DNA of 64,000 nucleotides from Flavobacterium sp. KACC 22761 (GTDB lineage Bacteria > Bacteroidota > Bacteroidia > Flavobacteriales > Flavobacteriaceae): NCBI RefSeq assembly GCF_034058155.1, contig NZ_CP139148.1, positions 1,488,001 to 1,552,000 of the forward strand, in the 5' to 3' direction. Numbering within the stretch: position 1 is the first letter of the stretch; every line of letters starts with the position of its first letter. This document shows, one piece after another, positions 1-7,580 of this stretch. A program made the translations under genes and the position numbers. Below the pieces are notes generated by a model. It searched no databases. It was given only the letters and a program-made list of their open reading frames with translations, and was not told where the DNA came from.

Positions 1-950
1 GCAGGAATAACTAATCTTTCAGAAATTCTAGCCATACGAGCTGGTAATTTCATCAAATAATCACGAGCTTTTTCAGCTTCGTCTGTCAAATTCGAAATTT
101 TATCGATTTCCCATTTGTTCATCAATTTCTGCATGATATCAACATAATCGTTAGCCGTATAAACTCCAATACGTTGTGCTGAATCTGAGAATTGCTCAAA
201 GGCAGAACTGATTTTTTGACCAGATTCTCTCAAAAAGTGTGCAGGCATTACGATTTTTTGCTTCATCATGTATTGAAAAGCCAACATCATTTCGCTCGGA
301 TCCACTTGAAAAATTCTCGTTACGAATTCGCTGTATGCATGGTGGTGACGCATTTCGTCTCCAGCAATCATTTTACACATTTTAGACAACTTGTTATCAC
401 CAAATTTCTTTGCAATTTGTGAAACTCTATTGTGCGAAACATAAGTTGCTAATTCCTGAAAACTAGTATATACAAAGTTTTTGTATGGGTCAGTTCCAGT
501 TCCGATATCAAAACCGTCGTTGATTAAGTGCTGTGTTGTCATTTCGATTTCACGCATGTTCACACGACCAGACAGATACAAGTATTTATTTAGAAGGTCT
601 CCATGACGATTTTCTTCACCAGTCCATTGCCTGATCCATTTTGACCAGCCATTTCCGCCGTTCTCCACCTGATCGACACCTTCTACATCCATTAACCAAG
701 ATTCATATGTAGGCAACGCTTCTTCAGTGATGGTGTCACCAACAAGCGTAACCCAGAAATCGTATGGAAGTTCTTTAGCAATTTCACGCAACTCTTTTAC
801 CTCCTCAAAGAAATTATCTCCTTCAGAATTAGGCAAAAAGTCTGACGGCTGCCAAATTTTTTCCACTGGAATTAAATACTGTTCAACGAAGCTTTCTACG
901 TTTTTTTCCAAAAACTGCATTACTTCTAATCTAATGTTTTTTATAGACAT
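1..950 (-). CDS. Acyl-[acyl-carrier-protein] desaturase, 3' end cut by window edge
   Basis: Soluble diiron desaturase that introduces a double bond into ACP-bound saturated fatty acids in the cytoplasm. The start ATG is at 948-950 and the frame stays open to the window edge, giving about 316 residues. Two diiron ligand motifs of the EExxH type are visible, EENRH at residues 112-116 and DEMRH at 198-202, with the spacing expected of plant-like acyl-ACP desaturases (FA_desaturase_2). It lies 53 bases downstream of plsC on the same strand, so the two are probably co-transcribed and could supply and use unsaturated acyl chains for membrane lipids. The family call is firm; the exact double-bond position cannot be read from sequence. 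Confidence 0.9.
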   Translation of the reverse strand, partial: MSIKNIRLEVMQFLEKNVESFVEQYLIPVEKIWQPSDFLPNSEGDNFFEEVKELREIAKELPYDFWVTLVGDTITEEALPTYESWLMDVEGVDQVENGGNGWSKWIRQWTGEENRHGDLLNKYLYLSGRVNMREIEMTTQHLINDGFDIGTGTDPYKNFVYTSFQELATYVSHNRVSQIAKKFGDNKLSKMCKMIAGDEMRHHHAYSEFVTRIFQVDPSEMMLAFQYMMKQKIVMPAHFLRESGQKISSAFEQFSDSAQRIGVYTANDYVDIMQKLMNKWEIDKISNLTDEAEKARDYLMKLPARMARISERLVIP

Positions 951-1003
951 TACTTATTTTTGATTTGGGATTTAAGTTTCAGCTTTTCGCTAAAAACAAA
1001 AAT

Positions 1004-1744
1004 CTATTTATACTCGTTTACTCCTTCTACAACAGCCTTTTCTGTCAAAGCCATCAATTCTGCAAAATCATAATCTTTTACAGCCATTGCTTTGTGTGCG
1101 GTAAAAGTTAGATCGTTTCCTAAACCAACAGGAAACATACCATAGCGAACCATTTTCCATGAATTATTGATGCTCACCGGCACAACATAAGCTGATGGAG
1201 CATATTTACATAAGATTTTCAAACCGCTTTGGGCAAATTCTTTAGGTTTTCCAGTCTTGCTGCGGGTTCCTTCCGGAAATATAACTGCAGACCTGGTGTT
1301 TTTTTCGATATATTCAGACAAGCCTTTGATTACAGGAATCGCTTGTTTAGGGTCTTTTCGGTCAATAAGTACTGATCCTCCGTATTTCAAGTTGAAAGAA
1401 ACACTTGGGATTCCGCTTCCTAACTCTTTCTTACTTACAAATTTACAATGAAAACGTCTAAAGTACCAAATCATTGTAACGATATCGTACATACTTTGGT
1501 GATTGGCAACAAAAATGATCGGAACTCCTGTCGGAATATCTTCTACACCTGTAACTTTATACGTTGTTCCCACAAGATTCGTACATCTTAAAAGACAAAG
1601 GTTCAAATAATCGACACTTTTTTTGTGTGCTTGATATCCAAAAACATTTAAGCAAATCCATTGTATTGGATGAAAAACCACCAAACACAATCCAAAACAT
1701 AAGTAGTAAATAACAGATATTGGGTACGAAATTATCTTTTGCAT
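1004..1744 (-). CDS. plsC: 1-acyl-sn-glycerol-3-phosphate acyltransferase (PlsC), first copy
   Basis: Converts lysophosphatidic acid to phosphatidic acid at the inner membrane. The HX4D catalytic motif is NHQSMYD at residues 81-87 and the substrate-binding motif FPEGTRS is at 156-162. A hydrophobic N-terminal segment (residues about 8-25) anchors it. I chose the ATG at 1742-1744 (246 residues, MQKIISYP); an upstream in-frame ATG at 1807 would add 21 residues of low-complexity hydrophobic sequence and looks less natural. It is followed closely by the acyl-ACP desaturase. A second PlsC paralogue lies at 51107-51862, so the cell has at least two such enzymes. Confidence 0.92.
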   Translation of the reverse strand: MQKIISYPISVIYYLCFGLCLVVFHPIQWICLNVFGYQAHKKSVDYLNLCLLRCTNLVGTTYKVTGVEDIPTGVPIIFVANHQSMYDIVTMIWYFRRFHCKFVSKKELGSGIPSVSFNLKYGGSVLIDRKDPKQAIPVIKGLSEYIEKNTRSAVIFPEGTRSKTGKPKEFAQSGLKILCKYAPSAYVVPVSINNSWKMVRYGMFPVGLGNDLTFTAHKAMAVKDYDFAELMALTEKAVVEGVNEYK

Positions 1745-1830
1745 GCCTGAAAAATTAATTGCCAAAAGTAGTAAATATATTTTTAGCCTTATAAAAATTG
1801 AAAACAATAACTGTTTTTCTTGTTTAATTG

Positions 1831-1838
1831 TACCTTTG
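1831..1838 (+). promoter_or_regulatory. Candidate -7 box (TACCTTTG) upstream of the toxin-antitoxin pair
   Basis: TACCTTTG fits the Bacteroidota -7 consensus TAnnTTTG. No clear TTG lies at the usual 17-23 base spacing. A second match, TAAATTTG, is at 1919-1926, closer to the preferred start of the antitoxin-like gene. Either could drive the TA pair and possibly rnpA. Confidence 0.35.
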
Positions 1839-1950
1839 CCGTAAAATTTGCAAATTTTTTCTGAACTAAATGAACCTCCAATTCAACAAAATGAAGGGTT
1901 TATATCAGATAAAAATTGTAAATTTGACAGTAAACTTGTTTATAAAAGTC

Positions 1951-2220
1951 ATGAAAAGTAAGATCGCACGTTTTGTTATAAAACAACACAAAGAAAAACT
2001 AAACACTAATGAAACAGATATTTTAATTAAATCTGCTTCAAGAAGTTCAAGTTATGCTATTAGAGAATCTAAAGCTTTAGGACTAACTATAAAATCAATT
2101 TCAGATAAAAAAATAATTGAAAAACTTCCAAACGGAGAAATCAAAGTAATTCGAAATCTACAAGATACATCCATTTCAGATAATGGTTTGAAAAAAGGAA
2201 TGGTATTATGCAGGAAATAA
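1951..2220 (+). CDS. Putative antitoxin of a zeta-toxin pair (uncharacterised)
   Basis: Small basic protein of 89 residues if started at the ATG at 1951 (MKSKIARF); the same frame has earlier ATGs at 1870 and 1891. I do not recognise a conserved domain. Its 3' end overlaps the start of the zeta-toxin gene by 13 bases, a translationally coupled layout typical of toxin-antitoxin pairs with the antitoxin first. The role as antitoxin is inferred from position, size and overlap, not from sequence motifs. Low-complexity Lys/Ser-rich composition and AT-rich codon use resemble the toxin gene and differ from rnpA downstream. Confidence 0.6.
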   Translation: MKSKIARFVIKQHKEKLNTNETDILIKSASRSSSYAIRESKALGLTIKSISDKKIIEKLPNGEIKVIRNLQDTSISDNGLKKGMVLCRK

Positions 2221-2960
2221 AAAAAAGACTGAGAATATTTGCTGGGCCAAATGGATCTGGCAAAAGCACTCTTTTCGAAGAATTTTCAAAACATTACAAT
2301 ACTGGATATTTTATTAATGCTGACTATCTTGAAAAAATTCTCCAAACCAAGGGCTTAATAGACTTAGATTCATACAACATACAAGCCACATCTGAAGATT
2401 TAATGACTTTTTTTAAAAAAGAAAGCACCAAAACCCTAATAGAGACTGCAAGAGAAAAAGGATTTAAAATTTCTTTAGATATAAAAGAAAATTTCATTCT
2501 TTCAATTTCAAAAAAACCGAATAGCTATGAAGGGTCTTTAATTTCTTCTTTTTTAAGAGAAAAACTTCTAAAAGAAAACAAAAGCTTTTGCTTTGAAACA
2601 GTAATGAGTCATGTTTCTAAATTAAATGACATAGAAGAAGCAAATTCTTTAGGCTATACAACGTACTTATACTTTGTCTGCATTGATGATCCTGAAATTA
2701 ATATCTCAAGAGTAGAAAATAGAGTACAAAAAGGCGGACATGCTGTTGATAATCAAATAATAAAAAACAGATACTCAAGAACTTTAAATAATTTATTTCC
2801 AGCTATTGAAATCTCAAACAAAGCTTATTTATTTGACAATTCTGGTGACAAATTAACCTTAATTGCAGAAATTTACGATGCAAAAGCATTAAAACTTCAT
2901 ATCAATGAAGAAGATTTTCCAAATTGGTTTAAAGAATTTGTATTAAATCATTTTATATAA
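2208..2960 (+). CDS. Zeta-toxin family P-loop kinase
   Basis: AAA/P-loop kinase of the zeta-toxin family, 250 residues. Characterised zeta toxins phosphorylate UDP-N-acetylglucosamine and block peptidoglycan synthesis. Walker A is GPNGSGKST at residues 13-21; INAD (about 37-40) matches the conserved Asp region, FETVMS lies in the middle, and a late Arg-rich segment with RVQKGGHAV is characteristic of the family. The gene starts inside the upstream antitoxin-like gene and stops one base before the rnpA start codon, so toxin and rnpA are very probably on one transcript. Codon use is markedly A-rich (many AAA and TTA), suggesting acquisition. The toxic substrate is not predictable from sequence. 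Confidence 0.82.
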   Translation: MQEIKKRLRIFAGPNGSGKSTLFEEFSKHYNTGYFINADYLEKILQTKGLIDLDSYNIQATSEDLMTFFKKESTKTLIETAREKGFKISLDIKENFILSISKKPNSYEGSLISSFLREKLLKENKSFCFETVMSHVSKLNDIEEANSLGYTTYLYFVCIDDPEINISRVENRVQKGGHAVDNQIIKNRYSRTLNNLFPAIEISNKAYLFDNSGDKLTLIAEIYDAKALKLHINEEDFPNWFKEFVLNHFI

Positions 2961-2961
2961 A

Positions 2962-3378
2962 ATGAACTTCACTTACCCTAAAAATGAACGCTTAAAAAGC
3001 AAAACGACAATTGGATTACTGTTTTCTGAAGGGAAATCGGTGTCGAAATATCCGCTTCGTTTGGTTTACCGTCACGCGGAAGAAAATTCAGAAGAAAAAA
3101 TAAAACTTGGCGTTTCGGTTTCCAAAAAATATTTCAAAAAAGCTGTTGACCGAAATTATTTCAAAAGAGTGCTGAGAGAAACCTATCGACTCAATAAACA
3201 TTTGCTTTTGGAAAACTTGAATGCGCCTTATTCCATTATGTTTTTTTATCAAACAAAAGACAAATTATCCTATCAGGAAATCAATACCAAAACGATTCAG
3301 TTGTTTGAGAAATTTTTGCAGCAAATAAACAAAACTCCTGATTCTGAAAACAAACCTGAATCGCAGAATCCCTTATAA
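2962..3378 (+). CDS. rnpA: Ribonuclease P protein component
   Basis: Protein subunit of RNase P, which binds the catalytic RNA and helps process tRNA 5' leaders. At 138 residues it is slightly longer than usual (about 115-130) because of a polar C-terminal tail. Family features include the N-terminal ERLKSK segment, GVSVSKK, and the basic RNP-type motif AVDRNYFKR. The start ATG follows the zeta-toxin stop after one base, an unusual neighbour for this essential gene. An S41 protease gene follows after about 100 bases. Confidence 0.95.
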   Translation: MNFTYPKNERLKSKTTIGLLFSEGKSVSKYPLRLVYRHAEENSEEKIKLGVSVSKKYFKKAVDRNYFKRVLRETYRLNKHLLLENLNAPYSIMFFYQTKDKLSYQEINTKTIQLFEKFLQQINKTPDSENKPESQNPL

Positions 3379-3480
3379 TCAATCAGTTTGAAATAGAACT
3401 TTGAGATTAGTCTGTCCGAATAATCGTAATTGATGATTTATTCTTATTTTAGTGCTTTATAATTAAGATAATTCACGATT

Positions 3481-5118
3481 ATGTATCCATATTTCAAAAA
3501 GAGATTCATTATACCGACCGTTGCGGCAGGGCTTTTATTTGTTGGAACCAGTTTCAAAGAAGACTTTTTTGAAATTGCCAAACAAATCGAAATTTTTACG
3601 ACTTTATTCAAAGCAGTAAACACAAATTATGTAGACGAAACCAATCCCGGCGATTTGATGGACAAGGCCATTAAAAGTATGCTTGGAAGTTTGGATCCAT
3701 ACACCGTTTACTTCAATGAGCAAGATGTTGTCAATTTCAAAATCAACAATACAGGCGAATACACTGGAATTGGTGCTTTGATCGCAAGAAAAAAAGATCG
3801 CTTAATTGTTCGCGAGCCTTACAAAGGCTATCCTGCAGATAAAGCCGGACTTAAAGCGGGTGACGAAATTATCCAGATTGGCGATATTTTGATTGCCGAT
3901 TATAAAGACGACGCCTCACAATTGATGAAGGGAACAAAAAACACCAAAATTCAGATCAAATACATTCGTCAAGGAAAAACCAATACTACAGAACTAGTTT
4001 TGGACGAAGTTGATATCAAATCGGTTCCTTTTTATGGAAAAATTGACGATAAAACCGGTTATATCGTTCTTTCTCACTTTAGCCGAAAAGCCGCTGCTGA
4101 AGTGAAAGATGCTTTGGAAAAATTAAAAGCTGATGGAGCGACTCAAATCGTATTGGATTTAAGAGGAAATCCTGGCGGACTTTTAAATGAAGCTATTGAC
4201 ATCTGTAATTTATTTGTTCCGAAAAATGAAGTGATTGTGACAACTAAATCGAGAATCGAAAAACACAACAATACATATAAAACGACAAAAGATCCTGTTG
4301 ATACCGAAATTCCGCTTGCTATTTTAGTGAATGGGCGAAGTGCATCTGCATCTGAAATTGTTTCTGGTGCTTTGCAGGATTTAGATCGCGCGGTTATTTT
4401 AGGAAGCAGAAGTTTCGGAAAAGGTTTGGTACAACGTTCTGTAGATTTAACTTACGGAACGCAACTAAAAGTTACCATTTCACGCTATTATACTCCATCT
4501 GGACGTTGCATTCAGGCACTTGATTATGCGCATAAAGACAAAAACGGTGTTGCTCAAAAAACAGAAGCAAAAAACTTCAATGCTTTTAAAACCAGAAAAG
4601 GAAGAACCGTTTATGATGGCGGTGGCGTTCTGCCAGATATCGAATTGGATGAAACCAAAATGAGTCCGATTACAACTGCTTTATTAAAAAACGATGGTAT
4701 TTTTGATTATGCAACAACATATTACTACAAAAACCCAAATCTTGGAGATAAAATTCCGGTTTTGACCGATGCCGATTACGCATCATTCAAACAATATTTG
4801 AAAACCAATAAAATCAGTTTTGATACTGAAACCGAAATTGCTCTTAAAAACACTTTGGCTGCAGCCAAAAATGAAAAAATAGAAGAAACAATTGCCCCAG
4901 AATATCAACAACTATTAAATGCTTTAGAAAAAAGCGAAACCACTTTACTTGACAAAAATCAAAAAGAAATTAGAGGTTTGATTCAGGAAGAGCTTATCAA
5001 AAGATACCAATATCAAGAAGGTTTATATCAATTTTATCTTAAAAACAATTCAGAAATTAAAAAAGCGGTGAGCGTTTTAAATAATCAAACTGAGTACAAA
5101 ACGATTTTAAAAATGTAA
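3481..5118 (+). CDS. S41 family C-terminal processing peptidase (CtpA/Prc-like)
   Basis: Envelope serine protease of 545 residues. The N-terminus carries a hydrophobic signal or anchor (residues about 9-22). A PDZ domain spans roughly 90-170 and the S41 catalytic domain roughly 185-345. The Ser-Lys dyad is read as S289 (in RSASASE) and K314 (in FGKG), with the 25-residue spacing known for CtpA-type enzymes. The C-terminal 180 residues are helical and Lys/Glu-rich. Such proteases trim or degrade periplasmic substrates by recognising C-termini through the PDZ domain. The next gene starts 7 bases after the stop, so it is probably co-transcribed. Confidence 0.93.
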   Translation: MYPYFKKRFIIPTVAAGLLFVGTSFKEDFFEIAKQIEIFTTLFKAVNTNYVDETNPGDLMDKAIKSMLGSLDPYTVYFNEQDVVNFKINNTGEYTGIGALIARKKDRLIVREPYKGYPADKAGLKAGDEIIQIGDILIADYKDDASQLMKGTKNTKIQIKYIRQGKTNTTELVLDEVDIKSVPFYGKIDDKTGYIVLSHFSRKAAAEVKDALEKLKADGATQIVLDLRGNPGGLLNEAIDICNLFVPKNEVIVTTKSRIEKHNNTYKTTKDPVDTEIPLAILVNGRSASASEIVSGALQDLDRAVILGSRSFGKGLVQRSVDLTYGTQLKVTISRYYTPSGRCIQALDYAHKDKNGVAQKTEAKNFNAFKTRKGRTVYDGGGVLPDIELDETKMSPITTALLKNDGIFDYATTYYYKNPNLGDKIPVLTDADYASFKQYLKTNKISFDTETEIALKNTLAAAKNEKIEETIAPEYQQLLNALEKSETTLLDKNQKEIRGLIQEELIKRYQYQEGLYQFYLKNNSEIKKAVSVLNNQTEYKTILKM

Positions 5119-5125
5119 AAATGAA

Positions 5126-5929
5126 ATGAAACTTTGTTTAGCCCTATTTCTGTTTATTATTTACAATTTATCGGCACAGCAAAAACCTATCGAAACCATT
5201 TATTTTGAGTTTGACAAATACGATCTAACTCCTCTACAAACCGAAGTTGTAACTAATTTCATTAAAAGTATTGATACAGCCAAAGTTGAATCAATACAAA
5301 TCTACGGGTACTGCGATGATCGCGGTACCGATGAATATAATTATAGATTATCGAGCAATCGTGCCAATACGATTCAGAACTTATTGGTATCTCTCGGATT
5401 TAACCAAAGCAAAATTGTTATTCTAGAAGGAAAAGGCCGAATTGTTGTCCGGCCTGACACTATTGAAAACCTGCACGAAACCCGTTCCCGGAATCGGCGG
5501 GTTGATTTGATCGTAGTAAAACGGAATAGTTTTGGAAAGGGAATTTACACTTCTTTCAAAGACAATCTAAAAGTGGGCGACAAAATATATTTAGAAAGTA
5601 TTTTGTTTGACATTGGAAGCTCAAAATTAACCGCATCGTCTCAAAAAGAACTGGACAAAATCGCCGAAAAACTTCAAAAACAAAGAAATATCCAATTTGA
5701 AATAAGAGGCCACGTTTGCTGTACTCCTGAAATTTACAACGACGGAATTGACAAGGCAACCAACGAAAGAAGGCTTTCATGGAACCGCGCCAAAACCGTC
5801 TTCAATTATCTAAGCTCTAAAAAAGTGTCCAAAAACAGAATGACTTATCAAGGTTGTGGCAATAAATATCCGTTAGGAAAAGGAGATAAATATGACCGCA
5901 GAGTCGAGTTTTTGATTACTAAGATTTGA
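5126..5929 (+). CDS. Exported protein with two tandem OmpA-like peptidoglycan-binding domains
   Basis: 267 residues with a signal peptide ending near SAQ (residues 15-17). Two OmpA C-terminal-like modules follow directly: about 25-135 (YFEFD, SSNRA, RSRNRRVDL) and about 155-267 (LFDIGS, WNRAKTV, DRRVEF). No beta-barrel or TPR region precedes them, so the mature protein is nearly all peptidoglycan-binding fold. The second module has an adjacent Cys pair in its GHVCCTPE loop. It follows the S41 protease by 7 bases, which suggests a shared envelope role. The binding partner beyond peptidoglycan is not known. Confidence 0.85.
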   Translation: MKLCLALFLFIIYNLSAQQKPIETIYFEFDKYDLTPLQTEVVTNFIKSIDTAKVESIQIYGYCDDRGTDEYNYRLSSNRANTIQNLLVSLGFNQSKIVILEGKGRIVVRPDTIENLHETRSRNRRVDLIVVKRNSFGKGIYTSFKDNLKVGDKIYLESILFDIGSSKLTASSQKELDKIAEKLQKQRNIQFEIRGHVCCTPEIYNDGIDKATNERRLSWNRAKTVFNYLSSKKVSKNRMTYQGCGNKYPLGKGDKYDRRVEFLITKI

Positions 5930-6077
5930 CAAAATTCTATTAACTAAACCAAAAAAACGCTTTTCGAACTTAAAGTTATACTTTAAAAAAAACTATTATT
6001 AAATTGTTTTTTAGATTATTATAAAAAAATAAAAATATGAAATTTTAACAATGCAATAATGTTGCATTAATGTTTTT

Positions 6078-6524
6078 TTATCCGCGAATCATTTCTATAT
6101 GTTCGATATCGTCCTCCAAATACATTTCGCTTGTTTGCACAAAACCATGGCTCTCATAAAATTTCTTTAAATACAATTGTGCACCAATTGTAATTTTATC
6201 TCTGTCGAAATTAGACTTTATTTCAGCAATAGCTTTTCGCATTAAATCGTGTCCAAATTTTTTATCTCTGTAATTGGCATCGACAGTCACTCTTCCTATA
6301 GAAGCATTGTCAAAACTTATTCCGGCATCGAATAAACGAGAATAAGCGACAATTTTGCCATCAAGTTCACCCATTAAGTGCAATGCTTTTTTGTCCTTGC
6401 CGTCAAGATCCAAATACACGCAATTTTGCTCCACTACAAAGATCTCACTTCTCAATTTAAGCAAATCGTATAGTTCGTTAACCGTTAATGCCTCAAAAGG
6501 CTTTATTTTCCATTTTAGTTCCAT
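6078..6524 (-). CDS. GNAT family N-acetyltransferase, ElaA-like
   Basis: 148 residues from the ATG at 6522-6524 (MELKWKIK); an upstream ATG at 6551 would add 9 residues drawn from a dispersed repeat and is rejected. The sequence follows the ElaA pattern: LRSEIFVVEQ near the N-terminus, the acetyl-CoA loop region IGRVTVDANYRDKKFGHDLM, and KKFYESHGFV near the end. The acetylated substrate is unknown. It appears to be a single-gene unit between a plus-strand operon and a DUF1579 gene. Confidence 0.88.
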   Translation of the reverse strand: MELKWKIKPFEALTVNELYDLLKLRSEIFVVEQNCVYLDLDGKDKKALHLMGELDGKIVAYSRLFDAGISFDNASIGRVTVDANYRDKKFGHDLMRKAIAEIKSNFDRDKITIGAQLYLKKFYESHGFVQTSEMYLEDDIEHIEMIRG

Positions 6525-6535
6525 TATGCTAAAGT

Positions 6536-6722
6536 TTTGCCACAAAGGCACAAAGTCGCAAAGTTAACTTTATATTTTTTGCTAATAATATTGATTTTAA
6601 TAAAAAGCCCGATTACAAATTGGAATCGGGCGATTTACTTTATAGAAATTCCAGTTTTAACCTTTCACACGGTCAGGAAAAACTTTGTTACTTTGTTACT
6701 CTGTATTTTTGTAACTCTTTAA
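6536..6722. repeat. Intergenic dispersed-repeat remnant with inverted arms
   Basis: The left arm near 6538-6565 contains CACAAAGGCACAAAG and GCAAAGTT. The right arm near 6680-6718 contains AACTTTGTTACTTTGTTACT, its approximate reverse complement. The motif resembles the GCAAAG-rich arms at 51922-52014 and 52466-52553 in this window, so it is probably a degenerate member of the same dispersed family. A minus-strand terminator lies between the arms. Confidence 0.55.
6602..6631 (-). terminator. Intrinsic terminator of the DUF1579 gene
   Basis: An 8-bp perfect stem, GCCCGATT (6607-6614) with AATCGGGC (6624-6631), is followed on the minus strand by a T-run (AAAAA at 6602-6606 on the plus strand). 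Confidence 0.75.
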
Positions 6723-6725
6723 AAA

Positions 6726-7373
6726 CTATTTTTTCTTCGAAATAATTTCCATGCTTTTATATTCGGCACCGTTTTTCATATCATACATTTCGAATTTTCT
6801 AGTTGTCGGATCAACAATAGTATAAACTTCACGATAAGGAGTTTTTTTTCCCTTTACTGGATCTACAGTTTCTCCTTTTAATTCGATTGTTTTTGTGCTT
6901 TCGTCATATTTACCATAGGCTACCATCATTCCGGTTCCCATATTGTCAATAAAAGTATTCGTAAATTCTTTAGTGGCATTATTATATGCTAACGTCCCTT
7001 TTCCTTCAAAAGGAGCTCCCATAATAGTACCTTTGTAATCCGTTTCTTGATAACGCCCGCCAAAAACCATTTTTACGGTTGCTATTGAAGTTGCTTTTTC
7101 TGGTTTACCGTTTGGTTCATACCAAAAAGTCATGTCGCAAGTCCATGTTCCAACTTCTTCCGCCATTATTTTATGTGGCTCGCCCGGAGTTGCATATGCC
7201 TGCCAAGCCTTTGTTGCAGTTGCAGAATCTACAGGCGCTTCAGTTTCGGCAACTGGTTCTTCGGTTTTAATACTATCTAAATCTTTTGTTTCAACAGTTT
7301 CGGTTTTGACTTCTTTTTTACAAGAAATAAAACTCAACAAAAACACTACTAATATTCCGGTTACATTTTTCAT
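6726..7373 (-). CDS. DUF1579 lipoprotein
   Basis: 215 residues with a lipoprotein signal ending LSFISC, Cys at about residue 18, followed by an acidic linker rich in Thr, Glu and Val. Residues about 65-210 match the DUF1579 pattern (GTWTCDMTFWYEPNG, FGGRYQETDYKG, NNATKEFTNTF). The function of DUF1579 is not established; it is a lipocalin-like beta-rich fold by general family knowledge. A -7 box TAAATTTG (7402-7409) sits 28 bases upstream and a terminator follows at 6602-6631, so it is likely monocistronic. Confidence 0.87.
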   Translation of the reverse strand: MKNVTGILVVFLLSFISCKKEVKTETVETKDLDSIKTEEPVAETEAPVDSATATKAWQAYATPGEPHKIMAEEVGTWTCDMTFWYEPNGKPEKATSIATVKMVFGGRYQETDYKGTIMGAPFEGKGTLAYNNATKEFTNTFIDNMGTGMMVAYGKYDESTKTIELKGETVDPVKGKKTPYREVYTIVDPTTRKFEMYDMKNGAEYKSMEIISKKK

Positions 7374-7401
7374 AAGTATTTGTTTTTACGTTTGTTACAA
7401 A

Positions 7402-7409
7402 CAAATTTA
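7402..7409 (-). promoter_or_regulatory. Candidate -7 box of the DUF1579 gene
   Basis: TAAATTTG on the minus strand fits TAnnTTTG; no TTG is seen at -33. Confidence 0.4.
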
Positions 7410-7477
7410 ATGAAAAAATATTTAGTTTCAGGTTTCAGATTCTATACGTAATTTGAAACTTATGCATTTTATGTTAT

Positions 7478-7530
7478 GTGAGCGGAGTCGAAGGGCTTAA
7501 CTTAAATAGCTTCGACTCCGCTCAGCCTGA
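7478..7530. repeat. Perfect 14-bp inverted repeat, dispersed intergenic element
   Basis: GAGCGGAGTCGAAG (7480-7493) and CTTCGACTCCGCTC (7510-7523) form a perfect stem with a 16-base loop. It is GC-rich compared with its surroundings. Flanking tracts of the form TTTCAGGTTTCA and CTTGAAACTTGAAAC (about 7430-7465 and 7546-7572) recur near 62690-62780. Sequences of this kind are scattered through flavobacterial intergenic DNA. It lies downstream of the DUF4837 gene and could also act as a terminator or RNA end. Confidence 0.7.
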
Positions 7531-7580
7531 CATTGCTAAGAGATCTTGAAACTTGAAACCTGAAACTTGAAACAAAAAAT

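Noticed and set aside
6051..6073. Small AATGCAA/TTGCATT hairpin after the ElaA-like gene
   Set aside because: The stem is 7 bp of AT-rich sequence and the minus-strand continuation has no proper T-run.
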